A stretch of DNA of 64,000 nucleotides from Halalkalibacter nanhaiisediminis (GTDB lineage Bacteria; Bacillota; Bacilli; Bacillales; Bacillaceae_D), in the NCBI RefSeq assembly GCF_007830185.1, contig NZ_VLKZ01000004.1:32193-96192 (forward strand). The letters run 5' to 3'. The notes under the pieces were generated by a model. It worked only from the letters and a program-made list of their open reading frames with translations. It searched no databases and was not told where the DNA came from. A program made the position numbers and the translations under genes. Below are positions 1 to 9,638 of this stretch, one piece after another (within the stretch, counting starts at the first letter, position 1; each line of letters opens with the position of its first letter).

Positions 1-298
1 CTCTATTAAAAAAATACGTAGATTTTGCTTTTTTCATCTTATCACAAGAGGGGAAATTCTGTAATTGGTATTTGCGTTTTAAAGATGAATGTCTCTCCTT
101 GTTTCTCCTTAATTTGGAATGTGATAAGCTTATAAAGGTCTAAGTCTTATTTTGTAAATTGTTAAAATTTTTCATGGTATGATACTATTTTTATGAGAGA
201 AAAAGAATAAACAGGAGTCTATTTTTGAATTGTGGAATAGAGCGTTGGTTTCACAGGTGTAGAGGAACCCTGTATGACGATGGAGGGAAATGAGGATT
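1..298. other. left-edge intergenic stretch
   Basis: No gene could be supported here. The stretch is AT-rich and no open frame with a ribosome site is seen. A TATGAT hexamer at 178-183 could be a -10 for the downstream aminotransferase gene, but no matching -35 stands at the right distance. A short stem (ACAGG ... CCTGT, about 254-273) precedes the ribosome site. I see no riboswitch or T-box signature. Confidence 0.4.
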
Positions 299-1477
299 AT
301 GAGTGAATTATTTAATCAAGTGATTGAACGTAGAGGCACAGATTCAATGAAATGGGATATGACAAAGGAGCGCTTCGGTGGTGAAGATCTGTTGCCGATG
401 TGGGTAGCGGATATGGATTTTCGAGCACCGCAAGCTGTACTAGATGCTTTGCATGCCAAAGTTGAGCATGGTATTTTCGGTTATCCAGCTCATTCAAAAA
501 GTGTCGATGTAGCCGTACAAGGGTGGCTGAAGCGCAGGTATTATTGGGAAGTGGACGCAAATGCGTTTATCTATACAAATGGCATTGTGCCAACGATTAG
601 CTATATTATTCAAGCGTTCACCGAGCCAGGTGATGAGGTCATCATTCAAACGCCCGTTTACTATCCGTTTTATGATGTTGTCAAAAAAAATAATCGTGAA
701 TTAGTACGAAATCCACTATCATTTGATGGTGACAAATATGAGATGGATTTAAATCATTTAGAAGAAGTCATAACAGCCAACACGAAAATGCTTGTTCTTT
801 GCCATCCTCACAATCCAGTAGGACGCGTCTGGAAAAGAGATGAATTAGAAAAGCTTGCCGCTATTTGTAAAAAGCATAATTTACTTGTTGTTTCTGATGA
901 AATTCATGCCGATTTATTATTTAAAGGTCAGCAGCATATTCCGTTTGCCTCGCTTAATGAGGATACTGCACAAAGAACGTTTACTTGCTTAGCACCTAGT
1001 AAAACATTTAATCTTGCAGGGATTCAAACGTCATATGTTGTTGTTGAAAATGAGAAGATGCATACAAGATTGAAAAATCATTTAGCGAATTCTTTTGCGA
1101 ATATGACGAATAGTTTTGCTGAGGTCGCTACAGAAGCTGCTTATAATCACGGAGAAGAGTGGCTTGAAGAATTAATGGAATATGTACAAAGTAACTATGA
1201 ATTCGTGAAAGAATATGTTAATGAGCATATGCCAGTACTTAGAGTCATGGATTCTGAGGGTACATACCTTCTATGGCTTGACTGCTCCAAGCTCCCTCTA
1301 ACAGCAGCTGAACGTAAGAAATGGTTAGTAGAAGAAGCGAAGGTTGCCCTTAATCATGGACCGATTTTTGGAGAAGAGGGTACAAATTTTGAGCGAATCA
1401 ATTTAGCTTGTCCAAGAGAAACGTTACAAAAAGGGCTTGAACAAATCCAAGAAGCATATAAGAAAAATAAATTTTAA
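299..1477 (+). CDS. patB: PatB/MalY-type cystathionine beta-lyase (PLP aminotransferase fold)
   Basis: A 392-residue fold-type I PLP enzyme that would split cystathionine or cysteine S-conjugates by C-S lyase action. The N-terminal MKWD...LPMWVADMDF block (about residues 17-42) is typical of MalY/PatB proteins. HPHNPVGRVW, SDEIHADL and the APSKTFNLAG block, whose lysine binds PLP, follow in order. An in-frame ATG at 290 sits almost on the GGAGGG ribosome site (282-287), so the ATG at 299 is preferred. No neighbour shares the pathway directly, though metK, mtnN and cysK lie in the window. Cystathionine lyase versus S-conjugate lyase cannot be decided from sequence. Confidence 0.85.
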   Translation: MSELFNQVIERRGTDSMKWDMTKERFGGEDLLPMWVADMDFRAPQAVLDALHAKVEHGIFGYPAHSKSVDVAVQGWLKRRYYWEVDANAFIYTNGIVPTISYIIQAFTEPGDEVIIQTPVYYPFYDVVKKNNRELVRNPLSFDGDKYEMDLNHLEEVITANTKMLVLCHPHNPVGRVWKRDELEKLAAICKKHNLLVVSDEIHADLLFKGQQHIPFASLNEDTAQRTFTCLAPSKTFNLAGIQTSYVVVENEKMHTRLKNHLANSFANMTNSFAEVATEAAYNHGEEWLEELMEYVQSNYEFVKEYVNEHMPVLRVMDSEGTYLLWLDCSKLPLTAAERKKWLVEEAKVALNHGPIFGEEGTNFERINLACPRETLQKGLEQIQEAYKKNKF

Positions 1478-1629
1478 TATTCAACAAAAAGCAGCAGGAT
1501 CTACGATGTTTTTGTCGAATTGAATTTTCATTATCATAGTGAAGAGCTTGGCCGAATAGACTTGAATGAAAGGAACAATAACGGTACGACAACCGTATTG
1601 GAATTTTCTACAAAGGAGACATAAACACT

Positions 1630-1776
1630 ATGGCAGTTGAAAACTTAGTTCAAGAGCTTGTATGTGAATTGCGAAGTAAGCTTGGTAGAGATTTGAAAAA
1701 TGAAGAATTAGAATTGATTGAATGGATTCAACAACGACAATTCGAAAAGCTTTTTCAAGGGGTTAAGAGTTCCTAA
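1630..1776 (+). CDS. small conserved-looking hypothetical protein (48 aa)
   Basis: A short frame starting MAVENLVQELVCELRSKLG and ending in FQGVKSS. An AAAGGAGAC ribosome site (1613-1621) stands about 8 bases before the ATG, and a terminator-like hairpin follows at 1856-1884. The protein is mostly charged and amphipathic, predicted alpha-helical, with one cysteine and one tryptophan and no membrane segment. I do not recognise the family. It may be a small regulator or adaptor, but that is a guess. The ribosome site is the main support for coding. Confidence 0.6.
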   Translation: MAVENLVQELVCELRSKLGRDLKNEELELIEWIQQRQFEKLFQGVKSS

Positions 1777-1855
1777 TAAACCGATATTAAAGTTATGTTA
1801 GTGAGTGAAAAAACGAAAATACAGGTCATTTACGAAAGTAAAAATGATTAAAAGG

Positions 1856-1888
1856 AGAGGTTGACTTTTTATAAGTTGATCTCTTTTT
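1856..1888 (+). terminator. Rho-independent terminator
   Basis: A 12-base-pair stem with three G-U pairs (arms 1856-1867 and 1873-1884, 5-base loop), followed by TTTTTC. It would end transcription from the 48-residue gene. The rest of the gap to 2064 shows nothing else I can name. Confidence 0.6.
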
Positions 1889-2064
1889 CATTCTGAATTA
1901 GAACAAACTTTTTACGGGTTAAATGTCTATTTCTTCCCATTTTTAAAAAGTGTTCTCTAGAATAGGACTTAAGTAAGTGTGTTGATTTAGGAGCTAATAT
2001 GGTTTAATGAAGATAAGAAAAATTAGACATTATCGTTAAGCTATAGTAAGAGAGGTGGATTCTT

Positions 2065-2556
2065 GTGAAAACATTTAAGCTTTATTCGTTTTGCTTACTT
2101 GAAGGGAAGTCTGGAAAAGTGGAAAAAAAACCAATTCCTATACAGGATGGTCTGATCATTAATTTGGAAAACAGTGAGCATACGTGGTATATTGATGCCG
2201 TTTTTTCTGCTGATCAGTTCGATTACTTTAAAGATCTTCATGAGCAAGGTGCACATATTTTGGTTGATGTGATCATTACGAGTAAAGATAATCATCCTGC
2301 TACAATGATTTCAAGTGTTCAGACCATTACTTCGCTTTCTGAGCAAATCAGTATATTATTTGAAGCAAAATTGGCTAAGAAAAAAGATGATGTAGTTGAA
2401 AATGTTTTAGAAGACCTTGTTGAGAAAGGCTATAAGGAAGATTCCTTGCTATCTGAGTTTCGCAGTAAGATGGAAAATTTAGCTGCTCATTCACAGCAAT
2501 CACTGGATGAACTTTATCGTTCTTTGCAAAATAGTGGACAGTATAATTTGAAATAA
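2065..2556 (+). CDS. ywpF: YwpF-like protein
   Basis: A 163-residue soluble protein matching the Bacillus YwpF-like family by its opening MKTFKL, the following IPIQDGLIINLEN block and the C-terminal LVEKGYKEDSLLSEFRSKM block. The function of the family is not known to me. The start is GTG at 2065 behind AGAGGTGG (2051-2058). In B. subtilis ywpF lies elsewhere on the chromosome, so its position beside an exporter gene here is a local rearrangement. No signal peptide or membrane segment is visible. The C-terminal third is charged and helical. Confidence 0.75.
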   Translation: MKTFKLYSFCLLEGKSGKVEKKPIPIQDGLIINLENSEHTWYIDAVFSADQFDYFKDLHEQGAHILVDVIITSKDNHPATMISSVQTITSLSEQISILFEAKLAKKKDDVVENVLEDLVEKGYKEDSLLSEFRSKMENLAAHSQQSLDELYRSLQNSGQYNLK

Positions 2557-2560
2557 TAGG

Positions 2561-2598
2561 AAGAGACGGTCATTCAATTAAGAGTGATCGTCTTTTTT
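2561..2598 (+). terminator. Rho-independent terminator
   Basis: Stem AGACGGTCA (2564-2572) with TGATCGTCT (2585-2593), one G-T pair, followed by a T-run. It closes the ywpF-like gene. Confidence 0.7.
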
Positions 2599-2700
2599 AT
2601 AAAAAGTTCACATGGCTACCTGTGGTCACTGGTGCATAGAATGAAATCCCAACCCCATACTAATAGCAAGATTTTAAAGGCTATGAACGGGGGATACTAA

Positions 2701-3915
2701 GTGAAGCAAGATAAAAAAACATGGGATATTATTTCAATCTCTTCTATTCCATTAGTGATGACTTTAGGAAATTCAATGCTTATTCCTGTGTTGCCCGAAA
2801 TCGAGAAGGTACTTGGGATCAGTTCATTTCAAGTCAGTATGTTGATTACAGTCTATTCAATTGTCGCCATCATCTGTATTCCAATTGCGGGGTATCTATC
2901 AGATCATATTGGAAGAAAAAATGTGATTATCCCTAGTTTAATCATTGCAGCGATTGGAGGATTATTATCTGGATTTGCGGCTTGGCAAATGGAAAATCCA
3001 TATTGGATCTTAATTATAGGTCGTTTACTGCAGGGGATTGGTGCAGCGGGAGCGGCTCCAATTGTTATGCCTCTTGTAGGAGATTTATACTCAGATGAAA
3101 AAGAGGTTAGTGAGGGGCTTGGAATGATTGAAACATCAAATACGTTAGGAAAAGTTTTAAGTCCAATTCTTGGTGCCGCTTTAGCTATGGCTGTTTGGTA
3201 CATGCCTTTTTTCGCTTTTCCTATTTTCTGCTTTATTTCAATATTGTTAATGTTATTTCTTGTGAAAGAGCCGCAGATGAAGAAAGATGCACCTGCTTTT
3301 CTGGCATTTTTGCAATCATTAAAGGTTATATTTAAGCGCGAAGGCCGTTGGTTATATGCGGTGTTTACCGTTGGGGGCATTTGTATGTTCGTTTTATTTG
3401 GGGTTCTTTTTTATTTATCCACGATGCTAGAAGAAACGTATCAAATTGTCGGAATGAAAAAAGGGATTCTATTGGCCATTCCTCTTGCTGCTTTGTGTAT
3501 TTCTTCATATGCCACGGGAAAAGTAATTGGCGAAGAGAAGCAAAAAATGAAGTGGTTAACCGTCTTTGGGATCGGTTTGTTAACCATCGCTGTCATATCG
3601 GTCTCTTTTTCTAAAGATATTTATCTATTGCTTACGGCATTATTTGTTAGTGGGATTGGTATTGGCATTGCACTTCCTAGTTTAGATGCACTTGTAACCG
3701 AGGGAATTAAAATGGAGCAACGAGGGTCGATTACATCGTTTTATAGTAGCATGCGCTTTGTTGGAGTGGCGCTTGGTCCACCTGTTTTTGCTTTACTGAT
3801 GAAAACATCACACTTTTTCATGTTTATCGCAAATGGAGTAATTTGCCTACTTGCGCTCATTCTCGTTTTAATAGCGATTAAGCCTGATGAAGAGGTGAAG
3901 GCAACTTGGTCATAA
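2701..3915 (+). CDS. MFS transporter, drug-efflux type
   Basis: A 404-residue membrane protein with about 12 hydrophobic segments, the usual length for the major facilitator superfamily. The motif A loop GYLSDHIGRKNV lies between segments 2 and 3 (about residues 64-75), and GRLLQGIGAAGAAPIV marks segment 4. This pattern fits proton-driven drug/H+ antiporters of the Bmr/Blt/YvkA kind. GTG start at 2701, preceded by GGGGGA. It stands alone between ywpF and the Nudix gene. The substrate cannot be named from sequence. Confidence 0.8.
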   Translation: MKQDKKTWDIISISSIPLVMTLGNSMLIPVLPEIEKVLGISSFQVSMLITVYSIVAIICIPIAGYLSDHIGRKNVIIPSLIIAAIGGLLSGFAAWQMENPYWILIIGRLLQGIGAAGAAPIVMPLVGDLYSDEKEVSEGLGMIETSNTLGKVLSPILGAALAMAVWYMPFFAFPIFCFISILLMLFLVKEPQMKKDAPAFLAFLQSLKVIFKREGRWLYAVFTVGGICMFVLFGVLFYLSTMLEETYQIVGMKKGILLAIPLAALCISSYATGKVIGEEKQKMKWLTVFGIGLLTIAVISVSFSKDIYLLLTALFVSGIGIGIALPSLDALVTEGIKMEQRGSITSFYSSMRFVGVALGPPVFALLMKTSHFFMFIANGVICLLALILVLIAIKPDEEVKATWS

Positions 3916-3983
3916 AAAGAGTTGGTGTTCTCACTTTTCCTCGGTATACTTTTAAGGAAAGGTAGATAGAGGAGCGGAGTGAG

Positions 3984-4457
3984 ATGAAACAATTTCTTGA
4001 TCAAAAAGGTTGTCATGTACGAATTACATTTGATGATCAGATGTTTTCTAAGGAAGTTGGACATGTGTGGGTCGTCTGTCGCTTTGGTGATAAGTGGTTA
4101 CTGACGCAGCATCGTACAAGAGGGATTGAATTTCCAGGTGGGAAGGTTGAAAAAGGAGAATCGGCTTTGGAAGCAGCTGAACGTGAGGTGCATGAAGAAA
4201 CAGGTGCACAGGTCGATTCTATTTCCTACATCGGTCAATATGAAGTGAGCTGCGGTGAAGACGTCATGTATAAAAATGTTTATTTTGCTTCCATTGCAGA
4301 AATATTAAAAAAAGAGGACTATCTTGAAACGAACGGTCCTGTATTACTTGATGAGCTACCAGCAGACATTCAATCAGATAAGAAATTTAGTTTTATGATG
4401 AAGGATCAAGTATTACCGCTTGTATTAGAAGAATTAATCAAGTTGCAACTGCTTTAA
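3984..4457 (+). CDS. ytkD: Nudix hydrolase YtkD (nucleoside triphosphatase)
   Basis: A 157-residue Nudix protein. The Nudix box is complete at about residues 52-74: G-x5-E-x7-REVHEETG, with the metal-binding glutamates present. Homologues of YtkD hydrolyse oxidised or canonical NTPs such as 8-oxo-dGTP and also act on RNA 5' ends. The assignment to YtkD rests on length and on its place next to ytlDCA, as in B. subtilis. The ribosome site GGAGCGGAGTGAG precedes the ATG closely. Its 3' end is inside a bidirectional terminator shared with ytlD. Confidence 0.82.
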   Translation: MKQFLDQKGCHVRITFDDQMFSKEVGHVWVVCRFGDKWLLTQHRTRGIEFPGGKVEKGESALEAAEREVHEETGAQVDSISYIGQYEVSCGEDVMYKNVYFASIAEILKKEDYLETNGPVLLDELPADIQSDKKFSFMMKDQVLPLVLEELIKLQLL

Positions 4458-4473
4458 CAGCTGCAACTTGATT
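4436..4473. terminator. bidirectional terminator overlapping two stop codons
   Basis: A nearly perfect hairpin (arms about 4436-4450 and 4459-4473) separates convergent ytkD and ytlD. It includes the ytkD stop codon and reaches into the ytlD stop codon at 4472, so the hairpin doubles as the last codons of both genes. Confidence 0.7.
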
Positions 4474-5272
4474 AGAACCGTTTTAATACATGATGCTCTG
4501 TGAATTCTACGGCTTTATACATAATCGTTGCAAGAACAGCAATGACAAGCAAGCTCATAAGAACCAAAGTAAAGTTAAAGACTTGGAAGCCGTAAATAAT
4601 TAAATAGCCAAGTCCTTGCTTTGAGACGAGAAATTCTCCGACAATTACCCCAACCCATGACAGGCCAACATTGACCTTTAATGTTGAAACCATTGTTGGC
4701 AGGCAGGACGGGAAAATGACATGCCGAAATGTTTGTTTTTTTGTTGCGCCGAATGTATTCATCACTTTTAAATAATTTGGATCAACTTCTTTAAATGCTG
4801 TAAAGACAACCATTGTTGTGATAATGACAGAGATGAGAGCCCCCATAGCGATAATCGAGGTGAATCCAGGGCCTAGGCCAACGATGAGAATGGGTCCAAG
4901 AGCTACTTTGGGCATTGAATTCAAAACGACAAGATAAGGTTCTAATACTCTTGACGTAAATGGTGACCACCAAAGTAATGCTGCAAGGGCAATTCCTGCG
5001 ACAGTTCCTATCATAAATCCAAGTATCGTTTCAAACAGGGTTACGGATGTATGCATAAGCAATGAACCATCATGTAATCGTTCAACCAGTAAAACCCCAA
5101 TGCGAGAAGGCATACTAAAAAGCAGGGGATCAATCCATTGTGATCTAGCTGCGAGCTCCCATAAGCAAAAGAAGGAGAAAAGGATACTGAGCTGAACAAT
5201 GAAGATATAGCGGTTTTGGCGTTTAAGCGAAGCAAGATAGCTTCTGTGTAGTGATTCAAGTCGTTGCTTCAA
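4472..5272 (-). CDS. ytlD: ABC transporter permease, SsuC/ThiX type (YtlD)
   Basis: A 266-residue inner-membrane permease with about six hydrophobic segments. The cytoplasmic EAA-type loop is visible as [21 protein letters not shown] (about residues 173-193), which docks the ATPase. The family imports sulfonates, taurine, nitrate or thiamine precursors. Start is TTG at 5272, with GGAG a few bases upstream. The start lies 17 bases inside the end of ytlC, indicating translational coupling. The operon order ytlA-ytlC-ytlD matches B. subtilis. The substrate is unproven; a pyrimidine or thiamine-like compound has been suggested for such systems. Confidence 0.85.
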   Translation of the reverse strand: MKQRLESLHRSYLASLKRQNRYIFIVQLSILFSFFCLWELAARSQWIDPLLFSMPSRIGVLLVERLHDGSLLMHTSVTLFETILGFMIGTVAGIALAALLWWSPFTSRVLEPYLVVLNSMPKVALGPILIVGLGPGFTSIIAMGALISVIITTMVVFTAFKEVDPNYLKVMNTFGATKKQTFRHVIFPSCLPTMVSTLKVNVGLSWVGVIVGEFLVSKQGLGYLIIYGFQVFNFTLVLMSLLVIAVLATIMYKAVEFTEHHVLKRF

Positions 5273-6035
5273 AGTTCTCCATCTCCTTCCATATTTGTTG
5301 GAATTGCTCGTTAAATTGTGGATGCGCTCTCGCTTGAAATGGTGAACTAATGGCTATTTCACTTGGTATATTAAAAATTCGATGGATTCGTCCTGGTCTT
5401 GGTGAAAGAAGAATGACGCGATCTGACATGGCGATAGCTTCTCCAATATCATGTGTAACAAGTACGGCCGTTTTTTGCTCGGACTTTAACGTATGAAAAA
5501 CGAGATCCTCTAATTTTAATTTCGTTTGGTAGTCGAGTGCAGAGAATGGTTCATCAAGTAACATGAGTGTTGGGTTGGTTGCAAGCATACGTACGAGAGC
5601 AACGCGTTGACGCATACCACCTGATAATTGGTTTGGAAATAAGTCTTTTTTATCACCTAAACCGATTTTTTCAAGCCAATCAATAGCCATGCGTCTAGAT
5701 TCAGTCGAGTAGTGACCACGAATTTTTTGTCCGAGTGTGAGATTATCCTCGATCGTACGCCACGGAAAGAGATAATCTTGTTGTAGCATATAGCCGATAT
5801 TTGCTCTTGCTTGCTTCTCATTAAGTTCTTGATCCCCTAATGTAATTCGACCACTTGTTGGGCTAAGTAAACCTGCAATAATGGATAGCAGTGTTGTTTT
5901 TCCACAACCGCTTGGTCCAAGAACGGAGACAAATTCTCCGTCCTGAACGGTAAGCGAAATCGAGTCGAGAGCTAAAGTGGCTTCTTTTTTTGTGACATAG
6001 CCCATCGAGATCTTATGAAGCTGTAAGATGGACAT
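5256..6035 (-). CDS. ytlC: ABC transporter ATP-binding protein (YtlC)
   Basis: A 259-residue ATPase of the SsuB/TauB/ThiZ class. Walker A is GPSGCGKTT (about residues 40-48), the Q-loop region follows, the signature is LSGGMRQR, and Walker B is [12 protein letters not shown]. The H-loop histidine is in [12 protein letters not shown] at 6035 follows GGAGGTTGATTTAAA, a strong ribosome site. It is the energising subunit for YtlD and the YtlA lipoprotein. The gene overlaps ytlD by 17 bases and starts 14 bases after ytlA. Confidence 0.9.
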   Translation of the reverse strand: MSILQLHKISMGYVTKKEATLALDSISLTVQDGEFVSVLGPSGCGKTTLLSIIAGLLSPTSGRITLGDQELNEKQARANIGYMLQQDYLFPWRTIEDNLTLGQKIRGHYSTESRRMAIDWLEKIGLGDKKDLFPNQLSGGMRQRVALVRMLATNPTLMLLDEPFSALDYQTKLKLEDLVFHTLKSEQKTAVLVTHDIGEAIAMSDRVILLSPRPGRIHRIFNIPSEIAISSPFQARAHPQFNEQFQQIWKEMENFEATT

Positions 6036-6049
6036 TTTAAATCAACCTC

Positions 6050-7045
6050 CTATTTCATGACGTTCTCAGCAATTGTGGTATTAACAAGTGTTTCATAATC
6101 GACTGGCTGAGGAAGCTCACCTGCTTGATCCATAATAAGCTGTAAATTGTCCCATGCCTCTGGTTTGACGAGTGGAGATGTTGCATAAGATCCTTGTGAT
6201 TTATAGCGATCGACAACTTGAGTCACAAGCTCAACAGGTGTATCTTCAAAGAAATCAAGAATGGCTTCAGCGATCACTTCTGCTGGTTGTTCCTCGACCC
6301 ATTGTTGTCCTTTATAAAGAGCACGAGTGAAGCGCTCTAGTGTTTCTTGTTCTTCTTCAATCATGCTTTGTTTTGCCATAAAGCCAGTGTACGGGACGGT
6401 TCCTGATTCTGTTCCAAATGATGCCACAATGTGACCAATTCCTTCGTTCTCAAACATTGTTGCTTGTGGCTCGAATAATTGAACGAATTCTCCTGTTCCT
6501 GATGCGAAAGCAGTATGAATATTACCGAAGTCAATATTTTGAATGAGCTCTAGGTCTTGATGGGGATTAATTCCATGTTTCTTTAAAACATGTTCGCCAA
6601 CCATTTGTGGCATGCCGCCTTTTCGTTGGCCAAGGAAGACGCTCCCTTTTAAATCCTCCCATTCAAATGAATCAAGCTTCTGGCGTGAAACGAGAAATGT
6701 GCCATCGGTTTGTGTAAGAGCAGCAAAGGTAATAGCAGGGTCAGTTGCTTCTTGAGCGTATACGTAAATGGATGTTTCGGCCCCTACTAATGAGATATCA
6801 GCACCATCTGAGAGTAGGGCAGTCATCGTCTTATCTCCACCCCATGTCGTTGTTAAATCAATATTAATTCCTTCTTCCTCAAAGAAGCCTTGCGACATCG
6901 CTGCATAAAATGGAGCATAAAAAATCGAGCGAGTGACTTCGGCAACACGTAGCGTTTCGCTGTCATTTTTCATTGAGCATCCAGCAAAAGAAAAGAATAT
7001 AATTAAAGATAGAAGCAATAGAAAAGCTTTTTTGAAAAAAGTCAT
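6050..7045 (-). CDS. ytlA: ABC transporter substrate-binding lipoprotein (YtlA)
   Basis: A 331-residue extracellular binding protein of the SsuA/NMT1-THI5 fold. The N-terminus MTFFKKAFLLLLSL...FSFAGC is a lipoprotein signal with the lipobox cysteine near residue 22. A longer frame reaches upstream to 7150, but AAGGAG at 7055-7060 stands 9 bases before the ATG at 7045, which fixes the start. Conserved blocks are FYAPFYAAMSQGFFEEEGI and GADISLVGAE. It delivers substrate to YtlD/YtlC. The promoter must lie in the 96 bases shared with divergent ytmA; there is no room for a TPP riboswitch. Confidence 0.87.
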   Translation of the reverse strand: MTFFKKAFLLLLSLIIFFSFAGCSMKNDSETLRVAEVTRSIFYAPFYAAMSQGFFEEEGINIDLTTTWGGDKTMTALLSDGADISLVGAETSIYVYAQEATDPAITFAALTQTDGTFLVSRQKLDSFEWEDLKGSVFLGQRKGGMPQMVGEHVLKKHGINPHQDLELIQNIDFGNIHTAFASGTGEFVQLFEPQATMFENEGIGHIVASFGTESGTVPYTGFMAKQSMIEEEQETLERFTRALYKGQQWVEEQPAEVIAEAILDFFEDTPVELVTQVVDRYKSQGSYATSPLVKPEAWDNLQLIMDQAGELPQPVDYETLVNTTIAENVMK

Positions 7046-7141
7046 ACCATTCATCTCCTTCAAAATCATATTGATGTGATAGTGTATGAAGAAGGTGTAA
7101 AATGTGTGTTTGCCTATATAATTTGAGAAAGGAAATGACGT

Positions 7142-7918
7142 ATGAATCATCTGATTGAGAAAGTGAGGATTCCATCACCTCATCCGCGCATTCATTTGTA
7201 TTTAGTGACGTATATAAGTGATGGTCTACGTGTGAAGGGATACTTAGCCATTCCACAATGGGGTGATAAGCTGCCGGGTCTCGTGTACTTAAGAGGTGGA
7301 ATTAAAAATGTCGGAATGGTTCGAATTCAACGTGTAATCCAATGGGCAGCAGAGGGGATGGTTGTACTTGCACCGTTTTATCGTGGTAATAAAGGGGGAG
7401 AGGGTAACGAGGATTTTTGCGGTGATGATCGTATCGATGCTTTTACAGCCTTTGACCTATTAGAAAGTCTTTCGCATGTAGATCGACAATCACTTCATAT
7501 ACTTGGATTCTCCCGAGGTGGAGTGATGGCACTTCTGACAGCCATTGCTCGTCCACAAGCAGCCACTGTAACATGCTGGAACGGCGTCTCGGATATGTTT
7601 TTAACATATGAAGAGCGGGTTGATTTAAGAAGAATGATGAAACGAGTTATTGGTGGTACTCCTAATAAATACCCAGAGCGCTATACATGGAGGACGCCTT
7701 TAAATGATCTTGCAAACTTGAGGGCAAAAGTATTGATTATCCATGGGGAGCAGGATCAACATGTCTCAGTTGAGCACGCTTATTCTTTAGAACAAAAGTG
7801 CGCTGAAGTTAATAAACGAGTAGAGACTTGGTATTTCCCGCAGTTCTCTCATCAATTTCCTGCAAGATACCAACGTGAGGTATTAACAGATGCGGCGACG
7901 TGGATGAAGAATCAATAA
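7142..7918 (+). CDS. ytmA: alpha/beta hydrolase, prolyl oligopeptidase-like (YtmA)
   Basis: A 258-residue cytoplasmic alpha/beta hydrolase of the S9/dienelactone type. The nucleophile elbow is GFSRGG (about residues 120-125), the acid lies in HGEQDQHV (about 201-208) and the histidine in FSHQFP (about 239-244). Family members are peptidases or esterases; the natural substrate is unknown. It diverges from ytlA and converges on pckA, as in B. subtilis. The ribosome site AAAGGAAATGA precedes the ATG at 7142. Confidence 0.82.
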   Translation: MNHLIEKVRIPSPHPRIHLYLVTYISDGLRVKGYLAIPQWGDKLPGLVYLRGGIKNVGMVRIQRVIQWAAEGMVVLAPFYRGNKGGEGNEDFCGDDRIDAFTAFDLLESLSHVDRQSLHILGFSRGGVMALLTAIARPQAATVTCWNGVSDMFLTYEERVDLRRMMKRVIGGTPNKYPERYTWRTPLNDLANLRAKVLIIHGEQDQHVSVEHAYSLEQKCAEVNKRVETWYFPQFSHQFPARYQREVLTDAATWMKNQ

Positions 7919-7921
7919 AAG

Positions 7922-7950
7922 AATAGGGTGCAGCCTAACCGCACCCTATT
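7922..7950. terminator. bidirectional terminator between ytmA and pckA
   Basis: A perfect 10-base-pair hairpin, arms AATAGGGTGC (7922-7931) and GCACCCTATT (7941-7950), lies between the two convergent genes. Confidence 0.75.
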
Positions 7951-7969
7951 CCGTGAAAAATGATTTCGT

Positions 7970-9550
7970 TTATTTTGGTCCTGCTGCTTTAATCTCTTCA
8001 CTTACATGGTCAAATTTCTGGAAGTTCTCTTTGAAATTCGCTGCAAGTTCTTGTGCTTTCGCATCGTATGCTTCCTTGTCTGTCCATGTTTCGCGTGGTT
8101 GTAAAACGCTATCTGGGACACCTGGGCAATGAAGCGGGATATGAAGACCGAAAATAGAGTCCACTGTTGTTTCCACCGTACGAAGTTCACCGTGCAAAGC
8201 AGCTTGAACCATTGCTCGTGTATGGCTTAAATTCATCCGTTTCCCTACGCCGTATGGACCACCAGACCAGCCTGTATTCACTAGAAATACATCAACATCA
8301 TTCTCATCGATCTTTTGTCCTAGCATTTCAGCATAGCGAGCTGCTGGAAGTGGTAGGAACGGTGCACCGAAGCAAGTAGAGAACGTAGCTTCTGGAGCCG
8401 TCACGCCGCGTTCTGTACCAGCAAGCTTACTTGTGTAGCCCGATAAGAAATGGTACATCGCTTGTTCTTTCGTTAATTTGCTGATAGGAGGCAACACGCC
8501 AAAAGCATCAGCAGTTAGGAATATAATTGTATTTGGATGACCAGCTATGCTTGGCGTTAAAGCATTTGGAATCGCTTCGAGCGGGTAAGCAGCGCGTGTA
8601 TTTTCTGTTAATGAAGTATTGTCGTAATCTGGTTGGCCTGTTTTATCGTTAAGGACGACATTTTCAAGAACAGAACCGAAGCGAATGGCATTCCAGATTT
8701 GCGGTTCTTTTTCTTCAGATAAATTGATACATTTTGCATAGCAACCACCCTCAATATTGAAGACACCATGAGTTGACCAGCCGTGCTCGTCATCCCCAAT
8801 TAATGAGCGGTGTGGGTCTGCAGAAAGCGTTGTCTTTCCTGTTCCAGAAAGGCCAAAGAATAAGGCAGTATCTCCTTCTTGACCAGTGTTTGCAGAGCAA
8901 TGCATAGAAAGGACTCCTTGTTCAGGAAGGACGAAATTCATCACAGAGAAAATCGACTTTTTCATTTCTCCAGCGTACTCAGTTCCGCCAATTAGAACGA
9001 TTCGCTCTTCAAAAGAAATAATAACAAATGCCTCAGAACGAGTTCCATCTACAGCAGGATCTGCTTTGAAAGTTGGTGCTGAAACGATTGTAAAACCGTT
9101 TTCAAAAGACTGATCATCATCTTCAGTTGGTCTGATAAACAACTGACGTGCAAACAATTGATGCCAAGCAAATTCGTTTATAATTTTCAGAGGTAAACGG
9201 TATGTTGGGTCCGCACCTGCGAATCCTTGTGAAACAAATAGCTCATTTTGTTCCTCTAAATGTTTAATCACTTTTTTGTAAAGGTTAGCAAATGTCTCTT
9301 TTTCAATCGGTTGGTTCACAGAACCCCAGTTGATTTTATCAGCAACGCTAGATTCTTTGACAATGAATTTATCTTTTGGAGAACGACCTGTGTAGGCACC
9401 TGTTTCTACACTAAGGGCTCCAGTTGCCGTGAGTTTCCCTTCACCGCGCATCAAAGATTTCTCGATTAGAGACGAGATCGGTAAATCATGGTGAACATGG
9501 TCTCGTTTTATTAATTGTGTTAATTCGGATTGTAGGCTAATCGTTTTCAT
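7970..9550 (-). CDS. pckA: phosphoenolpyruvate carboxykinase (ATP)
   Basis: A 526-residue enzyme converting oxaloacetate plus ATP to phosphoenolpyruvate, the entry step of gluconeogenesis. The kinase P-loop GLSGTGKTT is at about residues 233-241, followed by the metal-site block [17 protein letters not shown] near the N-terminus is also characteristic. A TTG eight codons upstream lies inside the ribosome-site region, so the ATG at 9550 is used; the length then matches the B. subtilis enzyme closely. A promoter with a CcpN-like operator lies upstream (9612-9622), fitting repression on glucose. Confidence 0.95.
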   Translation of the reverse strand: MKTISLQSELTQLIKRDHVHHDLPISSLIEKSLMRGEGKLTATGALSVETGAYTGRSPKDKFIVKESSVADKINWGSVNQPIEKETFANLYKKVIKHLEEQNELFVSQGFAGADPTYRLPLKIINEFAWHQLFARQLFIRPTEDDDQSFENGFTIVSAPTFKADPAVDGTRSEAFVIISFEERIVLIGGTEYAGEMKKSIFSVMNFVLPEQGVLSMHCSANTGQEGDTALFFGLSGTGKTTLSADPHRSLIGDDEHGWSTHGVFNIEGGCYAKCINLSEEKEPQIWNAIRFGSVLENVVLNDKTGQPDYDNTSLTENTRAAYPLEAIPNALTPSIAGHPNTIIFLTADAFGVLPPISKLTKEQAMYHFLSGYTSKLAGTERGVTAPEATFSTCFGAPFLPLPAARYAEMLGQKIDENDVDVFLVNTGWSGGPYGVGKRMNLSHTRAMVQAALHGELRTVETTVDSIFGLHIPLHCPGVPDSVLQPRETWTDKEAYDAKAQELAANFKENFQKFDHVSEEIKAAGPK

Positions 9551-9610
9551 TGTCGCAAAATCCTTTCTCCCCAAAGTATTTGGTTATCTTATCGTAGTTA
9601 ACTTGTTTAT

Positions 9611-9638
9611 TAGTATAACACATTAAGATTAATAGTCT
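9611..9638 (-). promoter_or_regulatory. pckA promoter with CcpN-like operator
   Basis: Read on the minus strand, TAGACT (-35, about 9633-9638) and TATACT (-10, 9612-9617) are 15-16 bases apart. The 11-mer at 9612-9622, TGTGTTATACT, fits every position of the published CcpN consensus TRTGHYATAYW and covers the -10. CcpN represses pckA and gapB in B. subtilis, so the site makes biological sense here. A second copy, often present, was not clearly found. Confidence 0.6.

Noticed and set aside
2904..3380. 158-codon frame opposite the MFS gene
   Set aside because: The plus-strand frame has the MFS motif and membrane segments; this one has no start signal and odd composition.
6963..7256. 97-codon minus-strand frame across the ytlA-ytmA junction
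   Set aside because: It overlaps the ytlA signal peptide and the ytmA start in another frame, both of which have proper ribosome sites.
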